NCBI RefSeq assembly: GCF_042434395.1
Contig: NZ_JBHLTP010000012.1
Coordinates: forward strand, 129,552 to 193,551
DNA: 64,000 nucleotides
Direction of reading: 5' to 3'
Origin: Pontibacillus salicampi
GTDB taxonomy: Bacteria; Bacillota; Bacilli; Bacillales; BH030062
The position numbers were made by a program, and so were the translations under genes. Of the stretch, positions 40,731 to 49,127 are shown one piece after another (positions within the stretch are counted from its first letter, which is position 1; every line of letters begins with the position of its first letter). Under the pieces are notes generated by a model. It searched no databases, was not told the DNA's origin, and worked only from the letters and a program-made list of their open reading frames with translations.

Positions 40731-41369
40731 TTAGCTGCTGCTTCTTTGTTCGTGCAATAAATCCTTCAATACATTCGTCATAAAGTATTGAGCATTTTTA
40801 GAATAATACGTTTTGGAACGAGTGACCAAGAAACAGGTTATTACATTCGCTAATAAGAATAGAAATGCTATCACTACGTTTGTTCCAGCAAACAGATAAT
40901 AGCAGGAAATGGCTAAACAGATAATCAACGATAATTGAAGAATCCCAAGCTCATGTGTCCTGGTTAATAGATAAGCATACCGTTCAGCCAAATAATCCAT
41001 TTTATGTTTTTCCTTAACATTTGCAAGAGCACTTTGCCACATATACTCTATTTGGAAGTATTTTCGTTCTATGGCATCCTCCTCAATAGCAATACCAACA
41101 GCGCTAAGCTCTGATAGTATTTCCTCTGACACCTGTCTAGAGCGATTTAATAGAATCCAATCCATCGCAAAATAAATCTGATGCACTAGATAACCTGCAA
41201 TTACTCCAATCGAAACGGCCGTAAGCAAGGCAACAATTACTTCCTGTGGCGGCACGTTATTATAGGTTATCGGCTTGTATGCTAAGAGCCTATTAAGTAC
41301 AGCACCATAAAAGATAACAATCCAGCCAGGTATTCCCCATCTAATTAAATACTTACTTTCCAAATGCAT
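40731..41369 (-). CDS. Unknown four-segment membrane protein
   Basis: The 212-aa protein is not recognised. Hydrophobic segments lie at about residues 10-30 (WGIPGWIVIFYGAVL), 45-68 (VIVALLTAVSIGVIAGYLV), 143-160 and 165-183. Between the second and third is a charged cytosolic region of about 70 residues (ILSELSAVGIAIEEDAIERKYFQIEYMW). The end is basic. A good ribosome site (GAGGAGG) precedes the ATG. It stands alone between lexA and glnA, on the opposite strand from lexA. No catalytic motif is apparent. Confidence 0.75.
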   Translation of the reverse strand: MHLESKYLIRWGIPGWIVIFYGAVLNRLLAYKPITYNNVPPQEVIVALLTAVSIGVIAGYLVHQIYFAMDWILLNRSRQVSEEILSELSAVGIAIEEDAIERKYFQIEYMWQSALANVKEKHKMDYLAERYAYLLTRTHELGILQLSLIICLAISCYYLFAGTNVVIAFLFLLANVITCFLVTRSKTYYSKNAQYFMTNVLKDLLHEQRSSS

Positions 41370-41474
41370 ATCGTTCCTCCTCTCTTTTACATTTTACAAT
41401 TCTGCCATGCTTTGGTAAATCATGTTTCTTATCCCGTGTCCTTGAATTATGGATTATGCTCTTTCATATTGTTC

Positions 41475-41493
41475 GGAGTTGCTACTAAGTATT
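41475..41493 (+). repeat. 19-bp direct repeat, copy 2
   Basis: GGAGTTGCTACTAAGTATT, identical to 4591-4609. This copy lies just beyond the glnA terminator, in the gap before the membrane protein gene. The gap 41370-41516 holds nothing else I can name. Confidence 0.7.
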
Positions 41494-41516
41494 AATAAGT
41501 TACTGATGCAAAGCAT

Positions 41517-41551
41517 GAAAAGAGCCCTTGATCGTAAAACATCAAGAGCTC
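41517..41551 (-). terminator. Terminator of glnRA
   Basis: GAGCCCTTGAT (41522-41532) pairs with ATCAAGAGCTC (41541-41551) with one mismatch, followed by TTTTC on the minus strand. Confidence 0.82.
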
Positions 41552-41576
41552 CTTACATATTAAAATAAAAATAGTA

Positions 41577-42914
41577 TTAATAAGTGGATAGATACTGCTC
41601 ACGTTCCCAAGGGTGAACTTGTGTACGGAACATATCCCATTCGATCTCTTTTGACTCAATAAAATGCTCATATAGGTGTTCACCTAAAGCGTCGACCATT
41701 GTTTTATCCTGTTTCAAGAGGTCAAGCGCTTGAGCAAGCGTAGCAGGCAAATCCTGTACACCATTACGTTCCCGCTCTTCTTTATCCATTACGTAGATAT
41801 TACGATCTACTGGTGTTGGTGCCTGTAAATCATTCTCCACACCATCCAGACCTGATGCTAATAGTACTGCCATGGCTAGATATGGATTCGCAGCAGGGTC
41901 AACAGAACGAACCTCGATACGTGTACTCATGCCACGGGATGCTGGAATACGAATAAGCGGGCTACGGTTTTGCCCTGACCATGCAACATAGCATGGAGCT
42001 TCGTATCCAGGTACGAGACGTTTATAGGAATTAACGGTCGGATTAGTCACAGCAGTAAAGTTCGTTGCATGCTTTATAACACCCGCAATAAACTGATAAG
42101 CTGTTTTGCTTAACTGCTGGTCACCATTCTCATCAAAGAAGGAATTCTCTCCATTAGTAAAAAGGGACATATTTACGTGCATCCCCGAACCATTTACACC
42201 AAATAACGGTTTTGGCATAAAGGTTGCATGCAATCCATGCTTCCTTGCAATGGTTTTTACTACTAATTTGAACGTTTGAATATCATCGCAGTGCTTTACA
42301 GCATCTGCGTATTTAAAGTCAATTTCGTGCTGACCAGGTGCTACCTCATGGTGAGATGCTTCAATTTCAAAGCCCATTTCCTCAAGCTCTAACACAATAT
42401 CGCGACGACAGTTTTCCCCAAGATCTGTCGGTGCAAGATCAAAATATCCACCACGGTCGTTCAGCTCCATCGACGGCTCGCCTTTTTCATCCAGTTTGAA
42501 GAGGAAAAATTCCGGCTCCGTTCCGAGATTAAACGCAGAGAAACCGAGTTCCTCCATTTTCTTCAAATTCCGTTTTAAATTATAGCGAGGACATCCTTCA
42601 AATGGTGTGCCATCAGGATTGCAAATGTCACAAATAAAACGAGCTACCTTCCCTTTTTCAGATGTCCAAGGGAATACCACAAAAGTATCGAGGTCCGGGT
42701 GTAATAGCATATCGGATTCTTCAATACGAACGAATCCTTCAATAGAAGAACCGTCAAACATCATTTTGTTATCCAGTGCTTTGTCCAGCTGGCTAACAGG
42801 AATCTCTACGTTCTTAATAGTGCCTAGAAGATCTGTGAATTGTAAACGAATAAATTTCACATTTTCTTCTTCAATCTTTTTCCAAATTTGTTCTCTCGTA
42901 AATTTCGAAGCCAT
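41577..42914 (-). CDS. glnA: Glutamine synthetase type I
   Basis: The 445-aa enzyme makes glutamine from glutamate, ammonia and ATP. Visible motifs are FDGSSIEGF near the start, GSGMHVNMS (ATP site), NPTVNSYKRLVPGYEAP (glutamate flap) and NRSPLIRIPASRG. There is no adenylylation-type extension or tyrosine context, so it is the GSI-alpha form controlled by feedback and by GlnR/TnrA. It follows glnR by 47 bp; the pair has one promoter with GlnR sites (43406-43455) and one terminator. Confidence 0.98.
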   Translation of the reverse strand: MASKFTREQIWKKIEEENVKFIRLQFTDLLGTIKNVEIPVSQLDKALDNKMMFDGSSIEGFVRIEESDMLLHPDLDTFVVFPWTSEKGKVARFICDICNPDGTPFEGCPRYNLKRNLKKMEELGFSAFNLGTEPEFFLFKLDEKGEPSMELNDRGGYFDLAPTDLGENCRRDIVLELEEMGFEIEASHHEVAPGQHEIDFKYADAVKHCDDIQTFKLVVKTIARKHGLHATFMPKPLFGVNGSGMHVNMSLFTNGENSFFDENGDQQLSKTAYQFIAGVIKHATNFTAVTNPTVNSYKRLVPGYEAPCYVAWSGQNRSPLIRIPASRGMSTRIEVRSVDPAANPYLAMAVLLASGLDGVENDLQAPTPVDRNIYVMDKEERERNGVQDLPATLAQALDLLKQDKTMVDALGEHLYEHFIESKEIEWDMFRTQVHPWEREQYLSTY

Positions 42915-42961
42915 AATTCACTAATTCCTCCCAAAGTGTAAATTTATATAGAATAGTATAT

Positions 42962-43366
42962 CTAATGGAAGAATCGCGATAATTCTCCCTGACGCAACGA
43001 AGATTTTCCATGGCGATGACCTTGGAATATTTCATTTTTCAACATTTTGCGTAAATCCTTTTCTGACAGTTCCTCTTGAGCTTCTTGAATTTCTTCAGCT
43101 GTAAAGGACTCTTCTGGCTCTGGATGTTGCAGTTCCATCACTTGTTTAATGCCAGCAAGATTAATACCTTTCTCAATAAGCGATTTAATTTCAAGGAGGC
43201 GCTCTACATCATTGAACGAAAACAATCTTCGATTCCCTTCTGTTCTTGCAGGATGAATCAAATGATGTTCTTCGTAGTAACGAATCTGTCTGGCAGATAA
43301 TTCTGTAAGCGATTTTACAATTCCGATTGAGAAAAGCGGCATTGTTCTTCGCGTATCATCATTCAT
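42962..43366 (-). CDS. glnR: MerR-family repressor GlnR
   Basis: The 134-aa regulator has the MerR DNA-binding region (MPLFSIGIVKSLTELSARQIRYYEEHHLIHPARTEGNRR... read as motif SARQIRYYEE then NRRLFS), a coiled helix and the C-terminal tail that lets feedback-inhibited glutamine synthetase switch it on. GlnR represses glnRA when nitrogen is plentiful. GGAGG lies 11 bases upstream of the ATG. A perfect GlnR box sits just upstream, so it represses itself. Confidence 0.97.
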   Translation of the reverse strand: MNDDTRRTMPLFSIGIVKSLTELSARQIRYYEEHHLIHPARTEGNRRLFSFNDVERLLEIKSLIEKGINLAGIKQVMELQHPEPEESFTAEEIQEAQEELSEKDLRKMLKNEIFQGHRHGKSSLRQGELSRFFH

Positions 43367-43405
43367 CGTTATCTGTCCCTCCCTTGCTGTCTTTGCTATA
43401 CTTTA

Positions 43406-43455
43406 ATTGTATGCAATGTTTTTAAATCTGTCAATCTATGTTAGGTTTTTTGACA
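43406..43455 (-). promoter_or_regulatory. glnRA promoter and GlnR boxes
   Basis: On the minus strand TTGACA (43429-43434), a 17-bp spacer and TACAAT (43406-43411). Upstream, TGTCAAAAAACCTAACA (43439-43455) fits TGTNA-N7-TNACA exactly. A second, half-matching site TGACAGATTTAAAAACA overlaps the -35. The two-site layout agrees with GlnR repression as known in B. subtilis. Confidence 0.9.
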
Positions 43456-43540
43456 TAAATCATGATAACGAGGAATACCCAACCTCTCCAGCTTACAAGG
43501 GATAATCAACCAATAGAGGGAAACGCTTACATTTTACTCG

Positions 43541-43560
43541 TAAAACAGCCTGAAGCTGTT
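43541..43560 (-). terminator. Weak terminator of ynbB
   Basis: AACAGC (43544-43549) pairs with GCTGTT (43555-43560) and TTTTAC follows on the minus strand. Stem and T-run are short. Confidence 0.5.
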
Positions 43561-44805
43561 CTATGTTGCTTGAGCTATTTTCTGCACAGCCGCTTTAATC
43601 GCCAGCTTCACATGAGCATAGGTTAAACCACCCTGCACAAACGCCATATAGGGCTCACGAATTGGCCCGTCAGCTGTTAACTCTAGGCTTGCACCTTGAA
43701 TAAACGTTCCTGCAGCCATAATTACATCATTTTCATAGCCGGGCATAGCACTTGGATAGGGCTTTACATGAGAATTAATTGGTGATGCTTGTTGAATTTC
43801 CTGGCAGAAGGAAATCATCTGCTCGGCAGTGTTGAAGGTAACAGACTGTATCAAATCCGTGCGTGGTGCGTCATACCGAGGAGAGGTTTGAAAGCCTAAT
43901 AATTCTAAATATCTAGACGTAAACACAGCCCCTTTCATAGCTTCGCCCACTACGTGAGGAGCTAGAAAAATACCCTGGAACATTTCCTGCAAAGTGTTTA
44001 ATGTTGCACCAGTTTCTTTGCCAAGACCTGGAGCAGTTAATCGGTTGGCGCACTGTTCTACGAGCGACTCACTCCCTACAATATATCCTCCCGTTCGTAC
44101 AATGCCGCCTCCTGGATTTTTAATTAGGGAGCCTGCGATAATATCTGCTCCTACATGAAGAGGTTCAGTATCTTCGGCGAATTCACCGTAGCAGTTGTCC
44201 ACGAATACAATCACATTTGGATTGATTTGCTTTACATACTCTATCATTTCCTTTATTTCACTCATTGTAAAGGAAGGTCTGTCCGCGTACCCTTTGGAAC
44301 GCTGAATCCCAATAACTTTCGTATATTCAGTCATAGCCTCTTTTACCCTTTGATAATCCACTGTTCCTTTGTTCGTTAGCTCTACATGCTCATATCCAAT
44401 ATGAAAATCTTTTAATGAACCGTTATTAGACCCCCTTGCCCCTACAATTTCTTCTAACGTGTCATAAGGGCGGCCTGTTATGTAAAGCAGCTCATCATTT
44501 GGGCGAAGCAACCCAAAAAGGGTAACCGTTATAGCATGCGTACCCGAGACGATTTGCGGTCGAACTAAAGCATCTTCTCCACCAAAAATTCGAGCATAGA
44601 CTGCTTCAAGCTTCTCTCTGCCAAAATCGTCATAGCCATAACCTGTTGTTGGGTTAAAGTGGCTGTCACTTACCTGCTCCTCCTGGAATGCTGTTAAAAC
44701 TCGTGATTGGTTTCGTTCTACTAATTGATTTATTGCCTCGTGAATGGATCGAATATCCTGCTCCGCTTCTTGAGCTAAGCGCTGCGTATCTTGATTGTGT
44801 ATCAT
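43561..44805 (-). CDS. ynbB: PLP-dependent enzyme YnbB (methionine gamma-lyase family)
   Basis: The 414-aa protein is a fold-type I PLP enzyme of the aluminium-resistance/methionine gamma-lyase-related group. The cofactor lysine lies in GSLIKNPGGG, with the aspartate in VFVDNCYGEFAED and SGTHAI earlier. Its true substrate is not known. It lies 12 bp after hflX, as ynbA-ynbB in B. subtilis, and precedes glnRA. The start has AAAGGGG upstream. Expect co-transcription with hflX. Confidence 0.9.
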   Translation of the reverse strand: MIHNQDTQRLAQEAEQDIRSIHEAINQLVERNQSRVLTAFQEEQVSDSHFNPTTGYGYDDFGREKLEAVYARIFGGEDALVRPQIVSGTHAITVTLFGLLRPNDELLYITGRPYDTLEEIVGARGSNNGSLKDFHIGYEHVELTNKGTVDYQRVKEAMTEYTKVIGIQRSKGYADRPSFTMSEIKEMIEYVKQINPNVIVFVDNCYGEFAEDTEPLHVGADIIAGSLIKNPGGGIVRTGGYIVGSESLVEQCANRLTAPGLGKETGATLNTLQEMFQGIFLAPHVVGEAMKGAVFTSRYLELLGFQTSPRYDAPRTDLIQSVTFNTAEQMISFCQEIQQASPINSHVKPYPSAMPGYENDVIMAAGTFIQGASLELTADGPIREPYMAFVQGGLTYAHVKLAIKAAVQKIAQAT

Positions 44806-44817
44806 AGTGGTTCCCCT

Positions 44818-46062
44818 TTATTTCTCTTGTCTTATCTGCTGATAGATAGGATGCTCCGGATGTATATACCCTCGAATCATATACAGCTCCTCTTCCTCTA
44901 AAAAATCCCGGTCTGTAACAATCGAGTGGCGGGTAATCCGATGGAGGTATGCCCCTTCTGAAGGATTCACATATGTTTGGAAGGGCTCCCATTCTTCTTT
45001 CAATACTTCTTCTATTTTAGCGAATAATCGTTTGATATCAATAGGATCATGCGCGCTGATCGTAATTGCAGGAAGAGATACCGGCATAAATTGCTCATCC
45101 AGTAAATCCTTCTTATTATATACGGTAAGCGTCGGTAGATGATCTGCCTTTAATTCCTTCAAATGCTTATGAACCGTTTGTTCATGCTGTATATGGTCAG
45201 GGTGAGACGCATCAACCATATGAACAATGAAATCTGCTTCTGTCACTTCTTCTAGCGTTGATTGAAAGGCAGCAATCAAGGTAGTAGGCAAATCCTGAAT
45301 GAAGCCAACGGTATCTGATAACAACACCTGCGTACCACTTGGTAAATTAATCTGACGCGTTAAAGGATCAAGCGTTGCAAATAATTGATTCTCTTCAAAC
45401 GACTGACTATTAGTAATTCGATTGAACAGCGTGGATTTCCCAGCATTCGTATATCCGACAATAGCAATTTGGAATGCTTTATTTTCTTTACGTCTTTTCC
45501 TATATTGTTGTCGTTGGTTAGCAACCTGTTGAATTTGTCTTTTTATATCATCGATTCGACGCTGAATGTGGCGGCGATCTGATTCAAGCTTTGTTTCACC
45601 AGGTCCTCTCGTTCCAATTCCTCCGCCAAGCCTTGACAGGTTTTTCCCTTGTCCAGATAAACGGGGAAGCATATATTGTAATTGCGCAAGCTCTACTTGT
45701 AACTTACCTTCCTTTGTGTGTGCACGTTGGGCAAATATATCTAAAATAAGCTGGGTTCTATCAATTATTCTGACATCTAAATAATCAGCAAGATTATTCA
45801 TTTGGCCCGGAGTTAATTCGTCATTAAAAATAACGAGGTCAATCTCCATCTCCTCTATGTATTGCTGTATTTCCTGTATTTTACCTTCCCCCATATAAAG
45901 GGCCTGGTGTCTTCTTTGTCGTTTTTGCGTGATAATTTTTTCCACCACACCGTGTGCGGTTTCTGTTAAAGAACCCAATTCTTCTAAAGACGACTGGAAT
46001 CGTTCCTCATCTTTTCCTGGTAATTGGCATGCTGCAATAAGCACTCGTTCCTGTTGATCCAT
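44818..46062 (-). CDS. hflX: Ribosome-associated GTPase HflX
   Basis: The 414-aa GTPase has an N-terminal HflX domain with the glycine-rich segment LSGQGKNLSRLGGGIGTRGPGE (given here by its ends LSGQGK and GTRGPGE), a coiled linker, and a G domain with GYTNAGKSTLF (P-loop, residues about 205-215), DTVGFIQDLP and TVYNKKDLLD. HflX splits stalled ribosomes under heat stress. It starts at ATG 46062 with AGAGGG 5 bases upstream. It lies between spoVK and ynbB as in B. subtilis. Confidence 0.95.
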   Translation of the reverse strand: MDQQERVLIAACQLPGKDEERFQSSLEELGSLTETAHGVVEKIITQKRQRRHQALYMGEGKIQEIQQYIEEMEIDLVIFNDELTPGQMNNLADYLDVRIIDRTQLILDIFAQRAHTKEGKLQVELAQLQYMLPRLSGQGKNLSRLGGGIGTRGPGETKLESDRRHIQRRIDDIKRQIQQVANQRQQYRKRRKENKAFQIAIVGYTNAGKSTLFNRITNSQSFEENQLFATLDPLTRQINLPSGTQVLLSDTVGFIQDLPTTLIAAFQSTLEEVTEADFIVHMVDASHPDHIQHEQTVHKHLKELKADHLPTLTVYNKKDLLDEQFMPVSLPAITISAHDPIDIKRLFAKIEEVLKEEWEPFQTYVNPSEGAYLHRITRHSIVTDRDFLEEEELYMIRGYIHPEHPIYQQIRQEK

Positions 46063-46213
46063 AAAATCCCTCTTTTAGCATTATACTTTTACACAACCTG
46101 TAATGAATATATGATACCAAACCTTCGGTGGGAATGCGAATGATGCCAATACGACCAAGGCTGTTCCACCAAAGCTTGAACCGCTCCCTTATATATAATT
46201 CTTATCCATCTAT

Positions 46214-46241
46214 GTAAAATTCCTGGCTCTAGAGACCAGGA
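46214..46241 (-). terminator. Terminator of spoVK
   Basis: TCCTGG (46221-46226) and CCAGGA (46236-46241) with a loop of 9; ATTTTAC follows on the minus strand. Short but well placed. Confidence 0.6.
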
Positions 46242-46243
46242 GA

Positions 46244-47185
46244 CTATGTTGGGAGAGGCTCAAAGGTAATATCTCTACTTGTCAGTGTAATGAGTTCTTG
46301 ATGAGTAAAATGATGATAGGTCATTACTCGCATCGCATGCTTTCGTATAGATTGCTCAATAACATTTCGTACATAACGTCCATTGGAAAAACTTGTTTTA
46401 TGCTGTTGTTGCTTACGAGTAAGGTGATCCTTTAATTTCCACTCTGCATCTTTAGATAATTCATATTCTCGTTCTGAAACCATTTGGCGAGCTATGGTCA
46501 TCAACTCATGGATACTGTAATCTTTAAATTCTAAGATAATGGGAAAACGTGATTGCAACCCAGGATTCAACCTAAGAAACTGATCCATCTCATTTGGATA
46601 GCCAGCAAGAACCAGTATAAAATCACTTTGATTGTCCTCCATATGCTTCACCAACGTATCTATTGCTTCTTTCCCGAAATCTTTCTCTCCTCCTCGCGCC
46701 AAGGAGTAGGCTTCATCAATGAACAACACACCACCAATTGCTTTTTTGATTAAATCTCTTGTTTTCTGCGCTGTATGACCGATATATTCACCAACTAAAT
46801 CTGCTCGCTCCGCTTCAATAAAATGTCCCTTGGTCAACACTTGCATATCAAAGAATAGCTTTGCAAGCTTTCTGGCTACCGTTGTTTTCCCTGTACCAGG
46901 GTTCCCCTTGAACATCATGTGCAGTACTTGCTGAGATGGCTTCAAGCCTAACTCCTGTCGTTTCTGATTTACAATAATGCTCGCATAAATTTCTTTAATG
47001 GTTTCCTTTAGTGCATCCAATCCGATAAAATCTTTAAATTCTGTATCAATAGCCTGAAAAGGGTTACTAGCATTTGTAGTTGTTACTATAGCTCGGCTGC
47101 CTTCAGCAACAGGGATTCGTTTTTCCTGAAGCGTAACATTTATTTGACCATTCTTTTTATATGTCACTTGTGTCCCCACCGACAT
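46244..47185 (-). CDS. spoVK: Stage V sporulation protein K
   Basis: The 313-aa AAA+ protein has one CbxX-type module: Walker A GNPGTGKTTVARKL near residue 94, Walker B GVLFIDEAYSLARGG, arginine finger LQSRFP and the C-terminal NGRYVRNVIE. SpoVK is made in the mother cell during sporulation and is required for mature, resistant spores. It is closely similar to B. subtilis SpoVK from VTYKKNGQIN onward. The start is uncertain: ATG 47185 has AAGGGG too close, while a GTG six codons later has better spacing. Its second relative in the window is the twin AAA+ protein at 21720. Confidence 0.93.
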   Translation of the reverse strand: MSVGTQVTYKKNGQINVTLQEKRIPVAEGSRAIVTTTNASNPFQAIDTEFKDFIGLDALKETIKEIYASIIVNQKRQELGLKPSQQVLHMMFKGNPGTGKTTVARKLAKLFFDMQVLTKGHFIEAERADLVGEYIGHTAQKTRDLIKKAIGGVLFIDEAYSLARGGEKDFGKEAIDTLVKHMEDNQSDFILVLAGYPNEMDQFLRLNPGLQSRFPIILEFKDYSIHELMTIARQMVSEREYELSKDAEWKLKDHLTRKQQQHKTSFSNGRYVRNVIEQSIRKHAMRVMTYHHFTHQELITLTSRDITFEPLPT

Positions 47186-47329
47186 CACCCCTTATTCAAA
47201 ACCATTATACGCACCTGATAGGAAAGGTGTGACAAACGCCCATTTCCTAACGTTTGGCATGAACAATCTCATCCGTCATGCTTATGTGAAAGCATTCAAT
47301 CCAAAGAAAGGGATATGGTCAGAGTACGT

Positions 47330-47362
47330 AAAAAAACGGATGCCCTATAGGAGCATCCGTTT
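47330..47362 (-). terminator. Terminator of hfq
   Basis: ACGGATGC (47336-47343) pairs with GCATCCGT (47353-47360); six T follow on the minus strand. Confidence 0.88.
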
Positions 47363-47375
47363 ATCGGTACTATGA

Positions 47376-47600
47376 CTATTCCTTGTCCAAGGAAATGGGT
47401 TTCATCGGAGCAAATGTTGAGATAGCGTGCTTGAACAACAGTTGCTGTTTTCCATCCGTTTCAAGTAAAACGGTGAAATTATCAAAAGCTTTCACGACAC
47501 CGCGAAGCTGGAATCCATTCGTTAAGAATACTGTAACCTGTACATGATCTTTACGAAGTTGATTAAGAAATTGATCTTGAATATTTACTGATTGTGCCAT
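47376..47600 (-). CDS. hfq: RNA chaperone Hfq
   Basis: The 74-aa Sm-like protein has Sm1 (QVTVFLTNGFQLRGVVKAFDNFTVLL) and Sm2 (QQLLFKHAISTFAPMKPI) with the KH motif of Hfq. It forms a hexamer that binds small RNAs and U-rich RNA ends. It follows miaA by 47 bp, the usual bacterial order, and shares the upstream dyad promoter. GAGGAGG precedes the start. Confidence 0.97.
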   Translation of the reverse strand: MAQSVNIQDQFLNQLRKDHVQVTVFLTNGFQLRGVVKAFDNFTVLLETDGKQQLLFKHAISTFAPMKPISLDKE

Positions 47601-47647
47601 AATGCTTCCTCCTCTTTTCTATCTGTAATGGATACATTCTATAATTA

Positions 47648-48574
47648 TTATAGCTTTCCTGCTAAATCTTGCAAAATTTCTTCAAACTTTTTCTCGATAT
47701 TTTCTACCGTCACTTCATACCAATCCACGTCCAGTTTATTCCTAAAGTAGGTCAGCTGTCGTTTGGCATATCGACGAGAATGAAGCTTGAGCATTTCACG
47801 AGCATCCTTTAGAGGAATTTCCCCTTTTACGTAGGGCACCATTTCCTTATATCCAATAGCTTGCATACTTTGAGAATGCTCCAGACCTTGCTGCGTAAGC
47901 CTGGTTACTTCCTCCACCAGCCCCTCCCCAATCATCTTATCTACTCGCCTATTGATTCGCTCGTATAGGGAGTCCCGCTCCATCGTCAAGCCGATTAAGT
48001 ATGGCTCGTAGGGGGATTCGGATTGCTGGGTTGCATGGTATTCACTCATTGTCATACCGGTTTTCTCATATACTTCTAAAGCTCGAAGTACTCTTCGGTG
48101 ATTGTTCGGGTGTACCTTTTGTGCTTGTTCTGGATCCACTTGTTTAAGCATCTCATACAAAGGTTCGATTCCTTCTATTTCCATACGTTGCTCAAGGCTA
48201 TTTCGGTAAGAATCATCTCGCTGCTGATTGGAGAAATGAAAATCGTATAATACAGCTTGTATGTATAGACCGGTACCTCCCACAATAATAGGAAGTTTTC
48301 CTCTTTGAGCAATATCATCAATATGTCCTTGAACTCGTTCCTTGAACTCCGCAACAGAGAATGACTCGTGAGGCTCTTTCACATCAATCATCGCATGGGG
48401 AATCCCTTCTGATTCTTCCTGTGTTACTTTTGCAGTTCCTATGTCCATTCCTTTATATATCTGCATGGAGTCACCACTAATAATTTCTCCATTAAAACGC
48501 TTTGCAATGGCTATGCCTAGTTTCGTTTTCCCGACTGCTGTCGGTCCGACCACTGCCACTACAGGTTGCTTCAT
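47648..48574 (-). CDS. miaA: tRNA dimethylallyltransferase
   Basis: The 308-aa enzyme adds the isopentenyl group to A37 of tRNAs reading UNN codons. It has the P-loop GPTAVGKTKLG at the N-terminus, SGDSMQIYKGMDIGTAKV, DVKEPHESFSVAEF and the tRNA-binding part YAKRQLTYFRNK. The product is the substrate of MiaB, encoded at 55478. The start MKQPVVAVVG has AGGAGG 10 bases upstream; a frame 15 codons longer has no site. Confidence 0.97.
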   Translation of the reverse strand: MKQPVVAVVGPTAVGKTKLGIAIAKRFNGEIISGDSMQIYKGMDIGTAKVTQEESEGIPHAMIDVKEPHESFSVAEFKERVQGHIDDIAQRGKLPIIVGGTGLYIQAVLYDFHFSNQQRDDSYRNSLEQRMEIEGIEPLYEMLKQVDPEQAQKVHPNNHRRVLRALEVYEKTGMTMSEYHATQQSESPYEPYLIGLTMERDSLYERINRRVDKMIGEGLVEEVTRLTQQGLEHSQSMQAIGYKEMVPYVKGEIPLKDAREMLKLHSRRYAKRQLTYFRNKLDVDWYEVTVENIEKKFEEILQDLAGKL

Positions 48575-48618
48575 CTGATGGCATCCTCCTTTCTCCAAAC
48601 CGAACATATGACCTGTCA

Positions 48619-48645
48619 TAAAACATGTTTATTATACATGTTTTA
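48619..48645. promoter_or_regulatory. Perfect 10-bp dyad over the miaA-hfq promoter
   Basis: TAAAACATGT (48619-48628), a 7-base spacer and ACATGTTTTA (48636-48645) form a perfect inverted repeat. On the minus strand TATAAT (48631-48636) lies at its centre, with a poor -35 (TTTTCT) 17 bp upstream. This fits a regulator binding over the -10 of miaA-hfq. The remaining gap, 48646-48867, holds a small hairpin (ACCTC/GAGGT near 48783) and no gene. Confidence 0.6.
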
Positions 48646-48867
48646 ATAGGGAAAGAAAAGAAGTCTCGTTCTCTTTTGATTTTAGGTCATGTTAATTGGA
48701 ATCATACTATCCAAAAAATAATACATTTTATTTTAATTGAGTATGTACACCGAAGAGCTCAATATAGCATCTCCTTCACCATTGACCTCAAATTCGAGGT
48801 TCAGCACACATATCGCTTTCAGGCAAGCATGGGTATTTACCAGTCTACAAATCTAAAGACTTACCCC

Positions 48868-48897
48868 AAAAAAATGAGGTACCTCAGCTGGTACCTC
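48868..48897 (-). terminator. Terminator after the 67-aa gene
   Basis: GAGGTACC (48876-48883) pairs with GGTACCTC (48890-48897), with ATTTTTTT after it on the minus strand; it touches the stop codon at 48897. Confidence 0.9.
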
Positions 48898-49100
48898 TAA
48901 TGTTCATTATCTAATGTCGCTTGTACAATTTCCATTATTCGCTCAGATACTGAATCCGGGTCGATCATTCCATCATTAGCTGTTTTCACCTTATCCAAAT
49001 CCATTTCTATGTCTTTTTGTAAGGGGCCTAAATCAGCCTGCCCTCCCTCTAAGACATATTTAAGGGCGTACACTCGTTCATGAAGTAATGCTCTATCCAT
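48897..49100 (-). CDS. Unknown 67-aa acidic protein downstream of mutL
   Basis: I do not recognise it. The protein begins MDRALLHERVYALKYVLEGG and is helical and acidic (KDIEMDLDKVKTAND), with no cysteine or membrane segment. It starts 27 bp after the mutL stop, with AGGAG 8 bases upstream, and ends in a terminator, so it is the last gene of mutS-mutL. No role in mismatch repair is known for such a protein. Confidence 0.72.
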   Translation of the reverse strand: MDRALLHERVYALKYVLEGGQADLGPLQKDIEMDLDKVKTANDGMIDPDSVSERIMEIVQATLDNEH

Positions 49101-49127
49101 CACAATCACTCCTACTTTCAAATTACA

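Noticed and set aside
48625..48900. Plus-strand 91-codon frame upstream of miaA
   Set aside because: No ribosome site, and it starts inside the miaA promoter dyad and ends in a terminator of the other strand.
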